DNA from: Xanthobacter sp. NM-25
GTDB lineage: Bacteria > Pseudomonadota > Alphaproteobacteria > Rhizobiales > Xanthobacteraceae
Direction: 5' to 3'
Assembly (NCBI RefSeq): GCF_022138605.1
Contig: NZ_JACBFS010000004.1
Span: 1 to 64,000, forward strand
DNA: 64,000 nucleotides
Positions 53,929 through 63,039 of the stretch are shown in pieces. Position 1 is the stretch's first letter. The number at the start of each line of letters is the position of its first letter. The notes beneath the pieces are model-generated. The model saw nothing but the letters and a program-made list of their open reading frames with translations, searched no databases and was not told the origin of the DNA. The translations under genes were made by a program, and so were the position numbers.

Positions 53929-55164
53929 TCAGAAGAAGCTGGCGGAGGGCAGCGGCGTGCCGTCGATTTCCAGCTTGCCGAGCAGGCGGGCCTTGTAGGC
54001 GCGCGGATTGTGCGAGGCGATGGTGCGGGCGTTGCGCCAGTGGCGGTCCAGATTGGCGTCGCGATGGGCCGCCGAGGCGCCTCCCACATCGAACAGCTGG
54101 CCGCCGGCGCGCAGCACCAAGTCGTCGATGATGACCTTGGCGCGCGCGGCCCGTACGGCGGCTTCGTGACCGGCCTCGCGCAGATCCTCTTCGCTAGCGC
54201 CGGTGCTGCGTTGGCGGTCGGCCACATCGAGGGCATCGGCGGCGGCCAGGATCAGGGTTTCGGCGGCGAAGGCATAGGCCGAAAGCTCGCCGATGGTCTG
54301 CTGCAGGATGGGGTCTTCGGTGGGCACCGGGGCCGGGGCGAAGAAGAAGGTGTGGGTACGGCTCTTCAGGAGGGCGGTGGCGTCCTTCAGCACCGCGCGC
54401 AGAATGCCGGCGTTCACTGTGGTGAGGAACAGTTGGGGCAGGGTGCTGGTGTAATAGGCGCCGTAGCCGATGCCGTCGGCGTCGACCACCACCTCGTCGG
54501 GCTCCACCCGCACATTGTTGAACACGGTGGTGCCGGAGCCGGTGAGGCGCTGGCCGATGCCATCCCAGTCGTCCACCAGCTCGATTCCCTCACGCTTCAC
54601 CGGCAGCACCAGCGAGGCGTTGCGCCCGTCCGGGGTGGCGACGCGCACCAGCACGAAATCGGAGAACAGGGTGCCGGTGGAGTAGTATTTGCGGCCGGTG
54701 ATGCGCCAGCCATCGCCATCGGGCTCCAGCACGGTGGCGAAGGGGGAGCCGCCCACCACCTTGGCGTTGCTCTCCGTATTGGCGAGGCCGACGATGGCGC
54801 CCCCCGCCACCGCCTCGCGCCAGCGCGCCTCCGCCTCATTCTTCGGGGTGCGGGCGTAGCGCTCCACGAAGGTGAAGTGGTTGCGCAGGATGTGGGTGAC
54901 GTTGGGATCGGCGGCGGCGAGCTTCAGCACCACCTGAAACAGCTCGCGGAATGATGCTCCCGCGCCGCCGGCGTCCACCGGTAGCCGCAGCGCCCCGAGC
55001 CGGGCCTGGCGAACCAGGGCCAGCGGCTCGTGGGGCAGGATGCGCTCGGCCTCACGCTTCAGCGCGCCTTCGGCGATGACCTCGATCAGCGCATCGAGCG
55101 CCGGAGACTGAGGACGAAGGGGTGCCGAAGGGGCCGTCCGTGCGGCGGAAACGATTTCATTCAT
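53929..55164 (-). CDS. Acyl-CoA-dehydrogenase-fold monooxygenase (SfnB/DszC-like)
   Basis: The 411-residue flavoprotein has the acyl-CoA dehydrogenase fold but belongs to the sulfur-acquisition oxidoreductase branch (SfnB, DszC), where reduced flavin and oxygen act on sulfur compounds. Visible are RLPVDAGGAGASFRELF, THILRNHFTFVERY, GRKYYSTGTLFSDFVLV, and GGQLFDVGGASAAHRDANLDRHWRNARTIASHNP at the end; the catalytic Glu of true dehydrogenases is not apparent. ATG 55164 is used. It lies just upstream of the Dpp-type operon (77 bases) on the same strand and may be its first gene. Confidence 0.87.
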   Translation of the reverse strand: MNEIVSAARTAPSAPLRPQSPALDALIEVIAEGALKREAERILPHEPLALVRQARLGALRLPVDAGGAGASFRELFQVVLKLAAADPNVTHILRNHFTFVERYARTPKNEAEARWREAVAGGAIVGLANTESNAKVVGGSPFATVLEPDGDGWRITGRKYYSTGTLFSDFVLVRVATPDGRNASLVLPVKREGIELVDDWDGIGQRLTGSGTTVFNNVRVEPDEVVVDADGIGYGAYYTSTLPQLFLTTVNAGILRAVLKDATALLKSRTHTFFFAPAPVPTEDPILQQTIGELSAYAFAAETLILAAADALDVADRQRSTGASEEDLREAGHEAAVRAARAKVIIDDLVLRAGGQLFDVGGASAAHRDANLDRHWRNARTIASHNPRAYKARLLGKLEIDGTPLPSASFF

Positions 55165-55260
55165 GGGTGTTCTCGCGGGCGATGTCGTGGGGGATCTCGT
55201 GTGACGCGGGATTGGCGTCGAAAGCAGCGTCGCCGCTCCTGGCGCGCGTCGGTGTAACGC

Positions 55261-55303
55261 CATTAATCATTAAATAGATGGATTAAGTCAAATAAATAAA
55301 TCG
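55261..55303. promoter_or_regulatory. AT-rich island upstream of the SfnB-like gene
   Basis: CATTAATCATTAAATAGATG and the following AAATAAATAAATCG make a strongly AT-rich stretch about 100 bases before the gene. It is similar in character and position to the other sulfur-region islands. Confidence 0.4.
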
Positions 55304-55445
55304 TCCAATCCTCTGGTTCGCGAGGTTGGGTCGCGAGGCAGGCCAAAACGCTGTTCTGGCAATAAATATGAGCCCCCCGCTGGCTTGGTGCGTGAGGCTC
55401 CAGGCGGCGACCGGTCCCGTTGAGGTGAGGCGCGACAGGCCGCTT

Positions 55446-56789
55446 TCAGGCGTTCGCTGCGGCGGGTGTGCAGGTGCTGGCAGCGAAGCGGCTCTGTGGC
55501 ACTTCGAGGCCGAAATGGCCGCGTAGGGTCCGGCCCTGGTAGTGGGTGCGGAAGATGCCGCGCCGGCGGAGCAGCGGCACCACATGATCCACGAACACCT
55601 CGAGCCCATCGGGCAGCACGTCCGGCATCAGGTTGAAGCCGTCCGCCGCGCCGGTGCGGAACCAGTCCTCGATATCATCGGCGATCTGCTCGGGCGTGCC
55701 CACCACCACCCGATGGCCGGTGCTGCCGCCGAACTGGCGGATGAGCTGGCGAACCGTCAGCTTGTCCCGGCGGGCGGCGCTCACCAGGGCATCGAAGAAG
55801 GTCTGCATGCCATCGCTCGGGCGGGGCACGTCGGGCAGGGGGCTGTCGAGATCAAGGCTGGCGGGATCCACGCGAAGAATGCCCGCCACCCGGCGCAGGC
55901 CATAGTCGCCGGGCATCAGCTCCCAGAGTTCCTCCTCGCGGCGCCGGGCTTCCGCCTCGGTGGAGCCGATGATGGTGCCGAGGCCCGGGAGGATGACGAT
56001 ATCGTCTCCGCTGCGCCCGAAGGCGCGTGCCTGACTGCGGATCGCCTGGGCGAAGGCCAGCGCGTCGGCTTTGGAATGGGCCACGCTGAAGATGGCCTCG
56101 GCGGTGCGGGCGGCGAGCGCCTGTCCGTCGGCGGAGCCACCAGCTTGCACCAGCACCGGGCGTCCCTGGCTGGAGCGCGGCACGTTCAGCGGACCTTCCA
56201 CCCGGAAATAGCGTCCGGAATGGTGGATGGCGTGGACCTTGGCGGTATCGATGAAGCGGCCACTGGCCTTGTCGGCCACCAGCGCGTCGTCTTCCCAACT
56301 GTCCCACAGCGCGGTCACCACCTGCGCGAATTCAGCCGCCCGCTCGTAGCGGGTGGCATGGGCCTCCAGCGCATCGGCGCCGAAATTGCGCGAGGCGGCG
56401 GGATCGGCCGTGGTGACGATGTTCCAGCCCACCCGGCCACCGCTGGCGAGATCCAGGGAGGCAAAGCGTCGGGCCAGATTGTAGGGGTGATTGTAGCTGG
56501 TGGAAGCGGTGCCGATCAGCCCCAGGTGCTCGGTGGCGGCGGCCACGTGAGCGAGCACAATCGTCGGTTCCAGGGCCTGGAAGGGGCGATGCTCGGGCCG
56601 GTCGGCGAAGCTCGGCACATCGGCGAGAAAGATGGCATCGAAGGTGCCCCGCTCGGCGACCTGCGCTACCCGCACATAATGGCGGACATCGATGAACGCA
56701 GCCGGGTCCGCGCCGGGCGCGCGCCACGCTGAGCCGTAGAAGCCGGAGTTGAGGGTGTTCACATTGAGATGCAGCTCGCGCCTGCTCAT
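55446..56789 (-). CDS. FMN-dependent monooxygenase, NtaA/SnaA/DszA family
   Basis: The 447-residue luciferase-like enzyme has the family hallmarks GFYGSAWRAP, VAERGTFDAIFLADVPS, LGLIGTASTSYNHPYNLARRFASLDLASGGRVGWNIVTT, EGPLNVPRSSQGRPVLVQAGGS and QFGGSTGHRVVVGTPEQIADD. Members oxidise substrates such as nitrilotriacetate or dibenzothiophene sulfone with FMNH2. ATG 56789 is used; the frame runs to 56912 through an AT-rich promoter region. It is a paralogue of the gene at 61673 and lies downstream of the second SsuABC-type transporter. Confidence 0.9.
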   Translation of the reverse strand: MSRRELHLNVNTLNSGFYGSAWRAPGADPAAFIDVRHYVRVAQVAERGTFDAIFLADVPSFADRPEHRPFQALEPTIVLAHVAAATEHLGLIGTASTSYNHPYNLARRFASLDLASGGRVGWNIVTTADPAASRNFGADALEAHATRYERAAEFAQVVTALWDSWEDDALVADKASGRFIDTAKVHAIHHSGRYFRVEGPLNVPRSSQGRPVLVQAGGSADGQALAARTAEAIFSVAHSKADALAFAQAIRSQARAFGRSGDDIVILPGLGTIIGSTEAEARRREEELWELMPGDYGLRRVAGILRVDPASLDLDSPLPDVPRPSDGMQTFFDALVSAARRDKLTVRQLIRQFGGSTGHRVVVGTPEQIADDIEDWFRTGAADGFNLMPDVLPDGLEVFVDHVVPLLRRRGIFRTHYQGRTLRGHFGLEVPQSRFAASTCTPAAANA

Positions 56790-56890
56790 GGTCTTGCTCC
56801 TCGGCTTGAAGCCTGGCCCGTGCTTCGGCTCCGTGCGGGAGATCCTCGGAGAGGTCGGGCAACGACTGGCGATCGGTCGAAGCCAGCTTA

Positions 56891-56933
56891 GAATATATAT
56901 CCACTTAATCAATCGAAATTATATAAAGTTATG
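56891..56933. promoter_or_regulatory. AT-rich island upstream of the monooxygenase at 55446
   Basis: The stretch includes AATCGAAATTATATAAA, close to the 14-mer ATTGAAATAATAAA found at 39115 and 61231. It lies about 100 bases ahead of the monooxygenase start and also follows the hairpin at 56935-56961. Confidence 0.45.
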
Positions 56934-56934
56934 C

Positions 56935-56961
56935 GGCGAGCGGTGCCCGATGCCGCTCGCC
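56935..56961 (-). terminator. Terminator of the second SsuABC-type operon
   Basis: On the minus strand GGCGAGCGG and CCGCTCGCC pair around a 9-base loop, followed by GCATAACTTTATATAATTT, a T-rich tail. It lies about 25 bases after the stop of the binding-protein gene at 56987. Confidence 0.55.
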
Positions 56962-56986
56962 GTCGCTCCTGCGGGATGGCCGGGGC

Positions 56987-58096
56987 TTAGCTCAACACAT
57001 CCACATAGATCTTCTCGGCAAAGCGCTGGCTGTTGGTGGTGGGCTTCATTACCTGCACCAGCTTCAGTTCGTCGGCATAGAGGGCGAGCTGCTGCTTCAG
57101 GGCGGTGTTGATGGGGCTGTGGTGATGATCCTGGCTGTTCAGCATGGCCACCAGATCATCCACCGAGCCCTTGCCGCCGTAGCCCGCGAACACCCGCGCC
57201 GCGAGTTCGGGGTCGGCGCCGACCTTGTGCGCGCCTTCCAGGATGGCGCGGGTGAGGGCGGTGGCGACCGGCCGTTCATCGCGCACCAGGCTGCCCCGCA
57301 CGCCGATGATGCAGCAGGTGCGGTCGGCATATTTGCCGGAGAGGTTAGTGGCGATTTCCACCAGCTTGCCGTTGGATTCCTTGATCCAGATCCAGGTGCG
57401 CGGGTCGGCATCGGCCAGCGCCTGGGCCTCGCCCTTCTGGATCGCCAACGGCAGCGCCTCCAGTGGATACTGCCGCCACTCCACGTCCTTCACCGGATCG
57501 ATGCCCAGTTCGGCGAGATAAATGGAGAAGAAGTTCTTGCCCGGAGAGGCCTGATCGGAGACCGCGATGGTCTTGCCCTTCAGCGCCGCCACGCTGGTGA
57601 CGCCGGCGCCGGCATCACCCAGCAGCCGCAGGCAGCCGCCATGGACACCGGCGGTGATCTTCACGTCGAAGCCCTGCTCCAGGGGCTTCAGCCAGCGCAG
57701 TGCCATGCCGATGCCGGCATCCGCCTTGCCGGTGGCGATGGCTTCCAGTAATTGCTCGGTGGAACTGCCGAAATTGACGAAATCCACGTCGAGCCCATGG
57801 CGGGCGAAAATGCCGGTCTCCTTGGCCACCGGCGCCGCCGCGGTGCAGATGGCGCTGGCATTCCAGGCGAGCTTCAGCGGCCGCAGCGGCCCGGTGGGGG
57901 CGGCGCCGTCGGCGGCGGTGAGGCAGAGGGGAAACTCAGCATTGACCGCAGTGCCGATGGCGCCGGGCGCGCCCATCAGATTGGCTGCCAGCCCGCGGCC
58001 GCCGAGCCCACCGAGGGCGGTGGCGGCACCGGCGGCAAGGCCATAGCGCAGCAGGGCGCGGCGGGAGGTGGAACGATCTTCGGTATCACGGGACAT
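56987..58096 (-). CDS. ABC substrate-binding protein, NMT1/sulfonate type (paralogue 1)
   Basis: The 369-residue protein has a Tat-type signal (TSRRALLRYGLAAGAATALGG) and a mature NMT1-like fold: ETGIFARHGLDVDFVNFG, ATGKADAGIGMALRWLKPLEQGFDVKITAG, LKGKTIAVSDQ, GKNFFSIYLAELGIDP, and C-terminal QRFAEKIYVDVLS. It is nearly a duplicate of the protein at 60033 over the whole mature region. It is the last gene of a four-gene unit (binding protein, permease, ATPase, binding protein). Confidence 0.9.
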   Translation of the reverse strand: MSRDTEDRSTSRRALLRYGLAAGAATALGGLGGRGLAANLMGAPGAIGTAVNAEFPLCLTAADGAAPTGPLRPLKLAWNASAICTAAAPVAKETGIFARHGLDVDFVNFGSSTEQLLEAIATGKADAGIGMALRWLKPLEQGFDVKITAGVHGGCLRLLGDAGAGVTSVAALKGKTIAVSDQASPGKNFFSIYLAELGIDPVKDVEWRQYPLEALPLAIQKGEAQALADADPRTWIWIKESNGKLVEIATNLSGKYADRTCCIIGVRGSLVRDERPVATALTRAILEGAHKVGADPELAARVFAGYGGKGSVDDLVAMLNSQDHHHSPINTALKQQLALYADELKLVQVMKPTTNSQRFAEKIYVDVLS

Positions 58097-58195
58097 CAGG
58101 GGCTCCTGGGTGAGGAACGGGCAAAACGGGCAGCGCGCCGGGGCCGTCGGGGGCCGCGGCGCGCGTGGGCTGGGGGCGAGCGCGTGGGCGGCGCC

Positions 58196-58999
58196 TCACC
58201 AAGTGGCGTCGAGGCCGAGCAGGCCGAGCAGGTGATGGCGCAGTTCCGCCAGCCGCGGGTCGCCGCGATGGCGCGGGTAGGGCACGTCCACCTTCACATC
58301 GGCCTTGATGCGGGCCGGGCGCTCGGAGAAGACGATGACCCGCTCCGCCAGGAACAGGGCTTCCTCCACGTCGTGGGTCACCAGGAGCGCGGTGAAGCGG
58401 GCGTCCTCCCAGAGCTTCAGCAGCTCAGCCTGCATGGTGATGCGGGTGAGGGAGTCGAGCTTGCCCAAAGGCTCGTCCAGCAGCAGCAGGCGCGGGTCGT
58501 TGACCAGGGCTCGGGCGAGGGCCACGCGCTGCGCCATGCCGCCGGAGAGCTGCCGGGGATAGGCGCCGGCGAAGCTCGCCAGCCCCACCAGCGACAGCGC
58601 CTTGCCCACCCGTGTCCGCTCGCGCCGCAGGATGCCGCGGGCTTCCAGGCCGAGGGCCACATTGTCCCCCACGGTCCGCCAGGGGTAGAGGGTGGGGTCC
58701 TGGAACACCAGGATGCGGGAGGGATCAGGCGTGCGGATGGGCGCGCCATCGGCATCTACCCGGCCCTCGGTGGCCTGCTCAAGCCCCGCCACCAGGCGCA
58801 GCAGGGTGGACTTGCCGCAGCCGGAGGGGCCGAGCAGCGCCACGAACTCCCCCGGCTCGGCGGTGAAGCTCACCTGGCTCAGCACCGGCAGGGGCGCATC
58901 CTTGAGGGTGAAGGCATGGCTCACGTTTTCCACCGTGAGCCGGATGCCGGAGGCCGCAGATACCGCTGGAATGTCGCGGGAAAGGGTTTCGGTCACCAC
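58196..58999 (-). CDS. ABC transporter ATP-binding protein (SsuB/TauB-like)
   Basis: The 267-residue ATPase has Walker A GPSGCGKSTLLRL, FQDPTLYPW, LSGGMAQRVALARAL, Walker B LLLLDEPLGKLDSLT and VTHDVEEALFL, all of the nitrate/sulfonate/taurine class. It overlaps the permease gene by 7 bases, so the pair is translationally coupled. Confidence 0.93.
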   Translation of the reverse strand: MVTETLSRDIPAVSAASGIRLTVENVSHAFTLKDAPLPVLSQVSFTAEPGEFVALLGPSGCGKSTLLRLVAGLEQATEGRVDADGAPIRTPDPSRILVFQDPTLYPWRTVGDNVALGLEARGILRRERTRVGKALSLVGLASFAGAYPRQLSGGMAQRVALARALVNDPRLLLLDEPLGKLDSLTRITMQAELLKLWEDARFTALLVTHDVEEALFLAERVIVFSERPARIKADVKVDVPYPRHRGDPRLAELRHHLLGLLGLDATW

Positions 59000-60021
59000 C
59001 GCACGAGCTCCTTCTGCCAGGCGAGGACGTGGTCACGGACGCGGAACAGCAGGGTGACGAGGCCGGAGCACATGAGCGCCAGCACGATCAGCGCGGCATA
59101 CATGTTGGCGTAGGCGGCCCAGCCCTGGGCCCATTGCAGGTACCAGCCAAGGCCGGCCTTCACGCCCAGCATCTCGGCCACCACCAGCACCGCGAACGAG
59201 GTGCCGAGGCCCATGAACAGGCCCACGAACACGTGGGGCAGGGCGGCGGGAATGGCCACCTTCAGCACCAGGAAGCGCTGGTTGCCGCCGAGGGTGCGGG
59301 CGATGTCGTAATAGTCCTTGTTGACGCTGGCGATGCCCGACCAGGTGAGGATGGTCACCGGAAATCCGGTGGCCAGGGCCAGCAGGAACACGCTGGCGCT
59401 CCAGCTGGAGGGGAACAGGAAGAAGGCCACAGGCAGCCACGCGGTGGCGGGTAGCGGGCCGATGAAACGCAGCACCGGGTGGGCCCAGTAGCCGGCCGCC
59501 CGCCACCAGCCGATGGCGACGCCCAGCGCCACCCCGACCACGGCGCCGATGCCATAGCCCCAGGCCAGCAGCTTCAGCGAGGCAACGGTGCTGAGGCCGA
59601 GCTTTTCCCAATCATCGAAATAGACTTCCACCAGTGCCTGCGGCGGTACGAAGAAGGGGCGGGGCAGCAGCTCCAGTTTGGCGGTGACGATCTCCCACGC
59701 CAGAAGGCCGAGCGGCACCACCACCAGCCAGGGCCCCCAATAGCGCAGGGTGCGCAGGGGGATGCGGGCTGTCGGACCGAGCAGCGCGAGGCCGAGGAGG
59801 ATGGCACCGATGACGCTGAGGCCAACGGCGAAATCGAAGGTGTAGGGGAAATCGTCCGCATCCGGCACCAGGCCGGAATAGGCGCCGGTGGCGAGCCAGA
59901 CGGCGCCGGCGAGAAGGCCGGTGGTCCAGATCCCGGGCCGCGCGCCAATGCGCTGCGCCCGTGGTGGCCGCGTGGCCGCGACGGCGCGGCCGGCGGCGGT
60001 TTCGACGAGCTGGTCGGTCAT
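58993..60021 (-). CDS. ABC transporter permease (SsuC/TauC-like) with N-terminal extension
   Basis: The roughly 342-residue membrane protein has the SsuC core (about 110-340) with EAA loop YDIARTLGGNQRFLVLKVAIPAALPHVFVGL. Ahead of it lie about 80 extra residues with two more predicted spans (about 35-52 and 65-85), longer than the usual 250-280 residues. ATG 60021 with AGGAG 7 bases upstream is chosen over GTG 60024. It lies 11 bases after the binding-protein gene at 60033. Confidence 0.91.
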   Translation of the reverse strand: MTDQLVETAAGRAVAATRPPRAQRIGARPGIWTTGLLAGAVWLATGAYSGLVPDADDFPYTFDFAVGLSVIGAILLGLALLGPTARIPLRTLRYWGPWLVVVPLGLLAWEIVTAKLELLPRPFFVPPQALVEVYFDDWEKLGLSTVASLKLLAWGYGIGAVVGVALGVAIGWWRAAGYWAHPVLRFIGPLPATAWLPVAFFLFPSSWSASVFLLALATGFPVTILTWSGIASVNKDYYDIARTLGGNQRFLVLKVAIPAALPHVFVGLFMGLGTSFAVLVVAEMLGVKAGLGWYLQWAQGWAAYANMYAALIVLALMCSGLVTLLFRVRDHVLAWQKELVRW

Positions 60022-60032
60022 CACATGTCTCC

Positions 60033-61199
60033 TCAGCTCAGCACGTCCGCATAGACTTTTTCGGCGAAGCGCTGGGTGTTGGTGGTGGGGCGGAACACCT
60101 GGACCACCTTCAATTCCTCGGCGTAGAGGGCGATCTCCTGCTTCAGGGCAGGGCCGACGGGGGCGTGATTGTGGGTGTGGCTGCGCAGCATCTCGGCGAG
60201 TTCGTCCACCGAGCCCTTGCCGCCATACGCCGAGAAGATCTCGGCGGCCCGCCGCGGGTCCTGGTGGACCACATGGCCGCCTTCCAGGATGGCGCGGGTG
60301 AGGGCGGTGGCCACCGGCTTGTCATTGCGGATCAGGCTGCCGTTGACGCCGATGATGCAGCACGATCGGGTGGCATATTTCTCTGAGAGATTGGAGGCGA
60401 TCTCCACGAAGCGCGCGCTCTCGCCACCCGCCTGCCGCTCCTTGAGGAACAGCCAGGTCAAGGGGTCCCAATGGGCGATGGCCTGCGCCTCGCCCTTGTC
60501 CACCGCCAGGGTGAGCGCCTCGCCGGGATATTGGCGCCACTCCACCTCTTTGAACGGGTCGATGCCGCGCTCGGCGAGGTAGATGGAGAAGAAGTTCTTG
60601 GCCGGCCCGGCTTGATCGGCGATGGCGATGGTCTTGCCGCGCAGGGATTGCAGATCGCTCACCCCCGCCTGCGGCGCACCCAGAAGCCGCATGCAGCCGC
60701 CATGGAGGCCGGCGGTGATCTTCACGTCGAAGCCCTGCTCCAGTGGCTTCAGCCAGCGCAGGGCCATGCCGAGGCCGGCGTCCGCCTTGCCGGTGGCGAG
60801 TGCCTCCAGCAGCATTTCGGTGGAGGCGCCGAAATTGACGAAATCCACGTCGAGGCCGTGGCGGGCGAAAATGCCGGTTTCCTTCGCCACAGGCGCGGCG
60901 GCGGTGCAGATGCCGCTCGCCGTCCAGGCAAGCTTCAGCGGCCGCAGCGGGCCAGTCGGCGTGGTGCCGTCGGCGGCGGTGCGGCAAAGCGGGAACTGGG
61001 CATCGATGGCGGGCCGGATGGCTGCCGGTGCGCGCAAAAGATTGGCCGCGAGCACGTGGCCACCAGCGCCGCCCAAGGCGGTCATGGCGCCGAGACCCAG
61101 GCCAAGACGCAGCAGCGCCCGCCGGCTGGTGGGGGTGGACGTGGCGACCGCCTGTGGTGGTCGGCCGTTGGGTGGGACGGGAGGTCGGGGCACGGACAT
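60033..61199 (-). CDS. ABC substrate-binding protein, NMT1/sulfonate type (paralogue 2)
   Basis: The 388-residue protein has a Tat-type signal (TSRRALLRLGLGLGAMTALGG) and the same mature motifs as the protein at 56987 (ETGIFARHGLDVDFVNFG, MALRWLKPLEQGFDVKITAG, QRFAEKVYADVLS). It heads the operon. The start is uncertain: ATG 61199 or GTG 61205, neither with a good Shine-Dalgarno. Retention of two copies around one transporter suggests divergence in ligand choice. Confidence 0.9.
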   Translation of the reverse strand: MSVPRPPVPPNGRPPQAVATSTPTSRRALLRLGLGLGAMTALGGAGGHVLAANLLRAPAAIRPAIDAQFPLCRTAADGTTPTGPLRPLKLAWTASGICTAAAPVAKETGIFARHGLDVDFVNFGASTEMLLEALATGKADAGLGMALRWLKPLEQGFDVKITAGLHGGCMRLLGAPQAGVSDLQSLRGKTIAIADQAGPAKNFFSIYLAERGIDPFKEVEWRQYPGEALTLAVDKGEAQAIAHWDPLTWLFLKERQAGGESARFVEIASNLSEKYATRSCCIIGVNGSLIRNDKPVATALTRAILEGGHVVHQDPRRAAEIFSAYGGKGSVDELAEMLRSHTHNHAPVGPALKQEIALYAEELKVVQVFRPTTNTQRFAEKVYADVLS

Positions 61200-61672
61200 C
61201 TCCACGGTGAGTCATTAGTTTACAAAATTTATTGAAATAATAAACTATGAGTCAAGCGATGATCTCATCGACCTTTGTCCAGTGGTGTTTGGCGCAGCAG
61301 TTGCGACGGCGCGCGGGCACAGCCCGAAGCCAGCGGCTGGCCTCCGGTTCGTCGGGGCGATGCCGGAGAGCGGTTGGGGTTGCCGGCTGGGTCGTGCGGG
61401 AGGCTGTCAGCGTGCCTTTTGTGGCCCTGTCAGTGGGTCACGTCTGTTGAGCGGCGGTCGGGCCGGATCGGCGCAGGCCGGTAAGTGCGGCCGACGCATA
61501 TGGGGCCGCAGAGACGGGGACGCGCGGGCGATGTGGGACTATTGCGGCAGGAGGCGGCCCCAGCTTGGTCGATGCCAGCATGGGGCAGCGCTTGGCGGGC
61601 CACTTGGCACCTGTCGGCCGACCGCCGGGACCAGCCGCGCAAGGCGCGGCCGGGTTCGCTGTCGCGGCGGCC
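61200..61672. other. Intergenic region between two sulfur units
   Basis: This 473-base stretch has no supportable gene; the open frames have no ribosome binding sites or family likeness. It carries the AT-rich island at 61211-61254 on the left and the 3' flank of the monooxygenase gene on the right. Confidence 0.45.
61211..61254. promoter_or_regulatory. AT-rich island with nested dyads upstream of the SsuABC-type operon
   Basis: TAGTTTA (61216-61222) and TAAACTA (61241-61247) form a 7-bp dyad with an 18-base spacer; inside it TTTATT (61228-61233) and AATAAA (61239-61244) form a second dyad. The 14-mer ATTGAAATAATAAA (61231-61244) is shared exactly with the cysE/rhodanese gap. It lies about 20 bases before the first gene and fits a LysR-type (CysB-like) site or promoter. 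Confidence 0.55.
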
Positions 61673-63016
61673 TCAGGAGGCTGCGCTGGTGGGCGCGGGC
61701 GTGCGGGCGGCGGTGTAGCGGTTCTCCGGCGCCGCAAGGCCCAGATGCGCGCGCAGGGTAGAGCCCTCGTAATCGGTGCGGAACAGGTTCCGCTCCTGCA
61801 GGATGGGCACCACGTGATCGACGAAATCGTCGAGACCGCCGGGGAAATAGGGCGGCATCACATTGAATCCGTCGGCGGCGCCGGCCTTGAACCAGGCTTC
61901 CACAGCATCCGCCACATCCACCGGGGTGCCCACCACCATCCAATGGCCGCGGGCCGCGCCCACGCGATTCAGCAGATCGCGGATCGTCAGCGTGTCGCGC
62001 CGCGCCAGCTCGATCAGCAGCCGCGCCCGGCTCTTGATCTGGTCGCTGTCCGGCAAGTCCGGCAAAGGCCCATCGAGGGGATAGCCGGAGACATCCGCGC
62101 CCAGGCGCTCGTTGAGCAGCGGATAGGCGGAGGTGGGATCGGTCCAGCTCTGCAGCAGGTCGAGCTTCTCCCGCGCCTCCTGCGGCGTGCGGCCGATCAC
62201 CGGGAACAGGCCCGGCATGATGGCGAGGCTCTCGGGCCGGCGACCATGGCGGGCGAGGCGGTCCTTCAGCCCCCGATAGAAAGTGCGGGCTTCAGAAACG
62301 TCGGTCTGCGCCGTGAACACCACGTCGGCGGTGCGGGCGGCCAGCTCCTGGCCGGGATCGGACGAGCCGGCCTGGATGATCACCGGCTGGCCCTGGGGGC
62401 TGCGGGAGGAATTGAGCGGGCCCTTCACTGAGAAATAGGCGCCCTCGTGTTCGAGCACATGCACCCGTTCCGGATCCACATAGACGCCGCTCGCCTTGTC
62501 GGCGACCACGGCGCCGGTCTCGAAGCTGTCCCACAGGCCCTTCACCACGTCCACATATTCGCCGGCAATGGCGTAGCGCTCCGCATGGGAGGGGTGGGCG
62601 CGGCCGAAATTGGCGGCGGACCGGGCGTAGGAGGTGGTCACCACGTTCCAACCCGCCCGGCCACCGGAAATATGGTCCAGGGAGGCGAACACCCGGGCGG
62701 TGTGGAACGGCTCGCCATAGGTGGTGGACGCCGTCGCCACCAGGCCGATGCGGCTGGTGGATAGGGCCAGGGCCGACAGCAGGGTCAGCGGCTCCAGCCG
62801 CACCACCATGGAGGGGTGCGCGTCGGTGGTGGTGGACAGGCCATCGGCCAGGAACACCATGTCGAACTTGCCGCGCTCGGCGGTGCGGGCGACCTGCTGC
62901 AGCAGCGCGAAATTCTCCGAGCCGGATTGGGCATCGGGGTGGCGCCAGCCGGCCACATGGTGCCCGGCGCCCTGCAGGAACAGGCCGAGGTGGAGATGTC
63001 GGGGAGCGTCCGCCAT
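61673..63016 (-). CDS. FMN-dependent monooxygenase, NtaA/SnaA/DszA family (second paralogue)
   Basis: The 447-residue enzyme shares the family layout with the one at 55446: LGLFLQGAGHHVAGWRHP, AERGKFDMVFLADG, IGLVATASTTYGEPFHTARVFASLDHISGGRAGWNVVTT, KGPLNSSRSPQGQPVIIQAGSS and GHWMVVGTPVDVADAV. It probably needs a separate flavin reductase. It follows the MmgE/PrpD gene by 23 bases on the same strand, and lies upstream of the duplicated-binding-protein transporter. Confidence 0.9.
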   Translation of the reverse strand: MADAPRHLHLGLFLQGAGHHVAGWRHPDAQSGSENFALLQQVARTAERGKFDMVFLADGLSTTTDAHPSMVVRLEPLTLLSALALSTSRIGLVATASTTYGEPFHTARVFASLDHISGGRAGWNVVTTSYARSAANFGRAHPSHAERYAIAGEYVDVVKGLWDSFETGAVVADKASGVYVDPERVHVLEHEGAYFSVKGPLNSSRSPQGQPVIIQAGSSDPGQELAARTADVVFTAQTDVSEARTFYRGLKDRLARHGRRPESLAIMPGLFPVIGRTPQEAREKLDLLQSWTDPTSAYPLLNERLGADVSGYPLDGPLPDLPDSDQIKSRARLLIELARRDTLTIRDLLNRVGAARGHWMVVGTPVDVADAVEAWFKAGAADGFNVMPPYFPGGLDDFVDHVVPILQERNLFRTDYEGSTLRAHLGLAAPENRYTAARTPAPTSAAS

Positions 63017-63039
63017 GGGGAAAGTCCTTTTGCGATCAA

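Noticed and set aside
61282..61761. 159-codon plus-strand frame in the 61200-61672 gap
   Set aside because: It is Arg/Gly/Cys-rich, has no ribosome binding site and runs into the 3' end of the monooxygenase gene.
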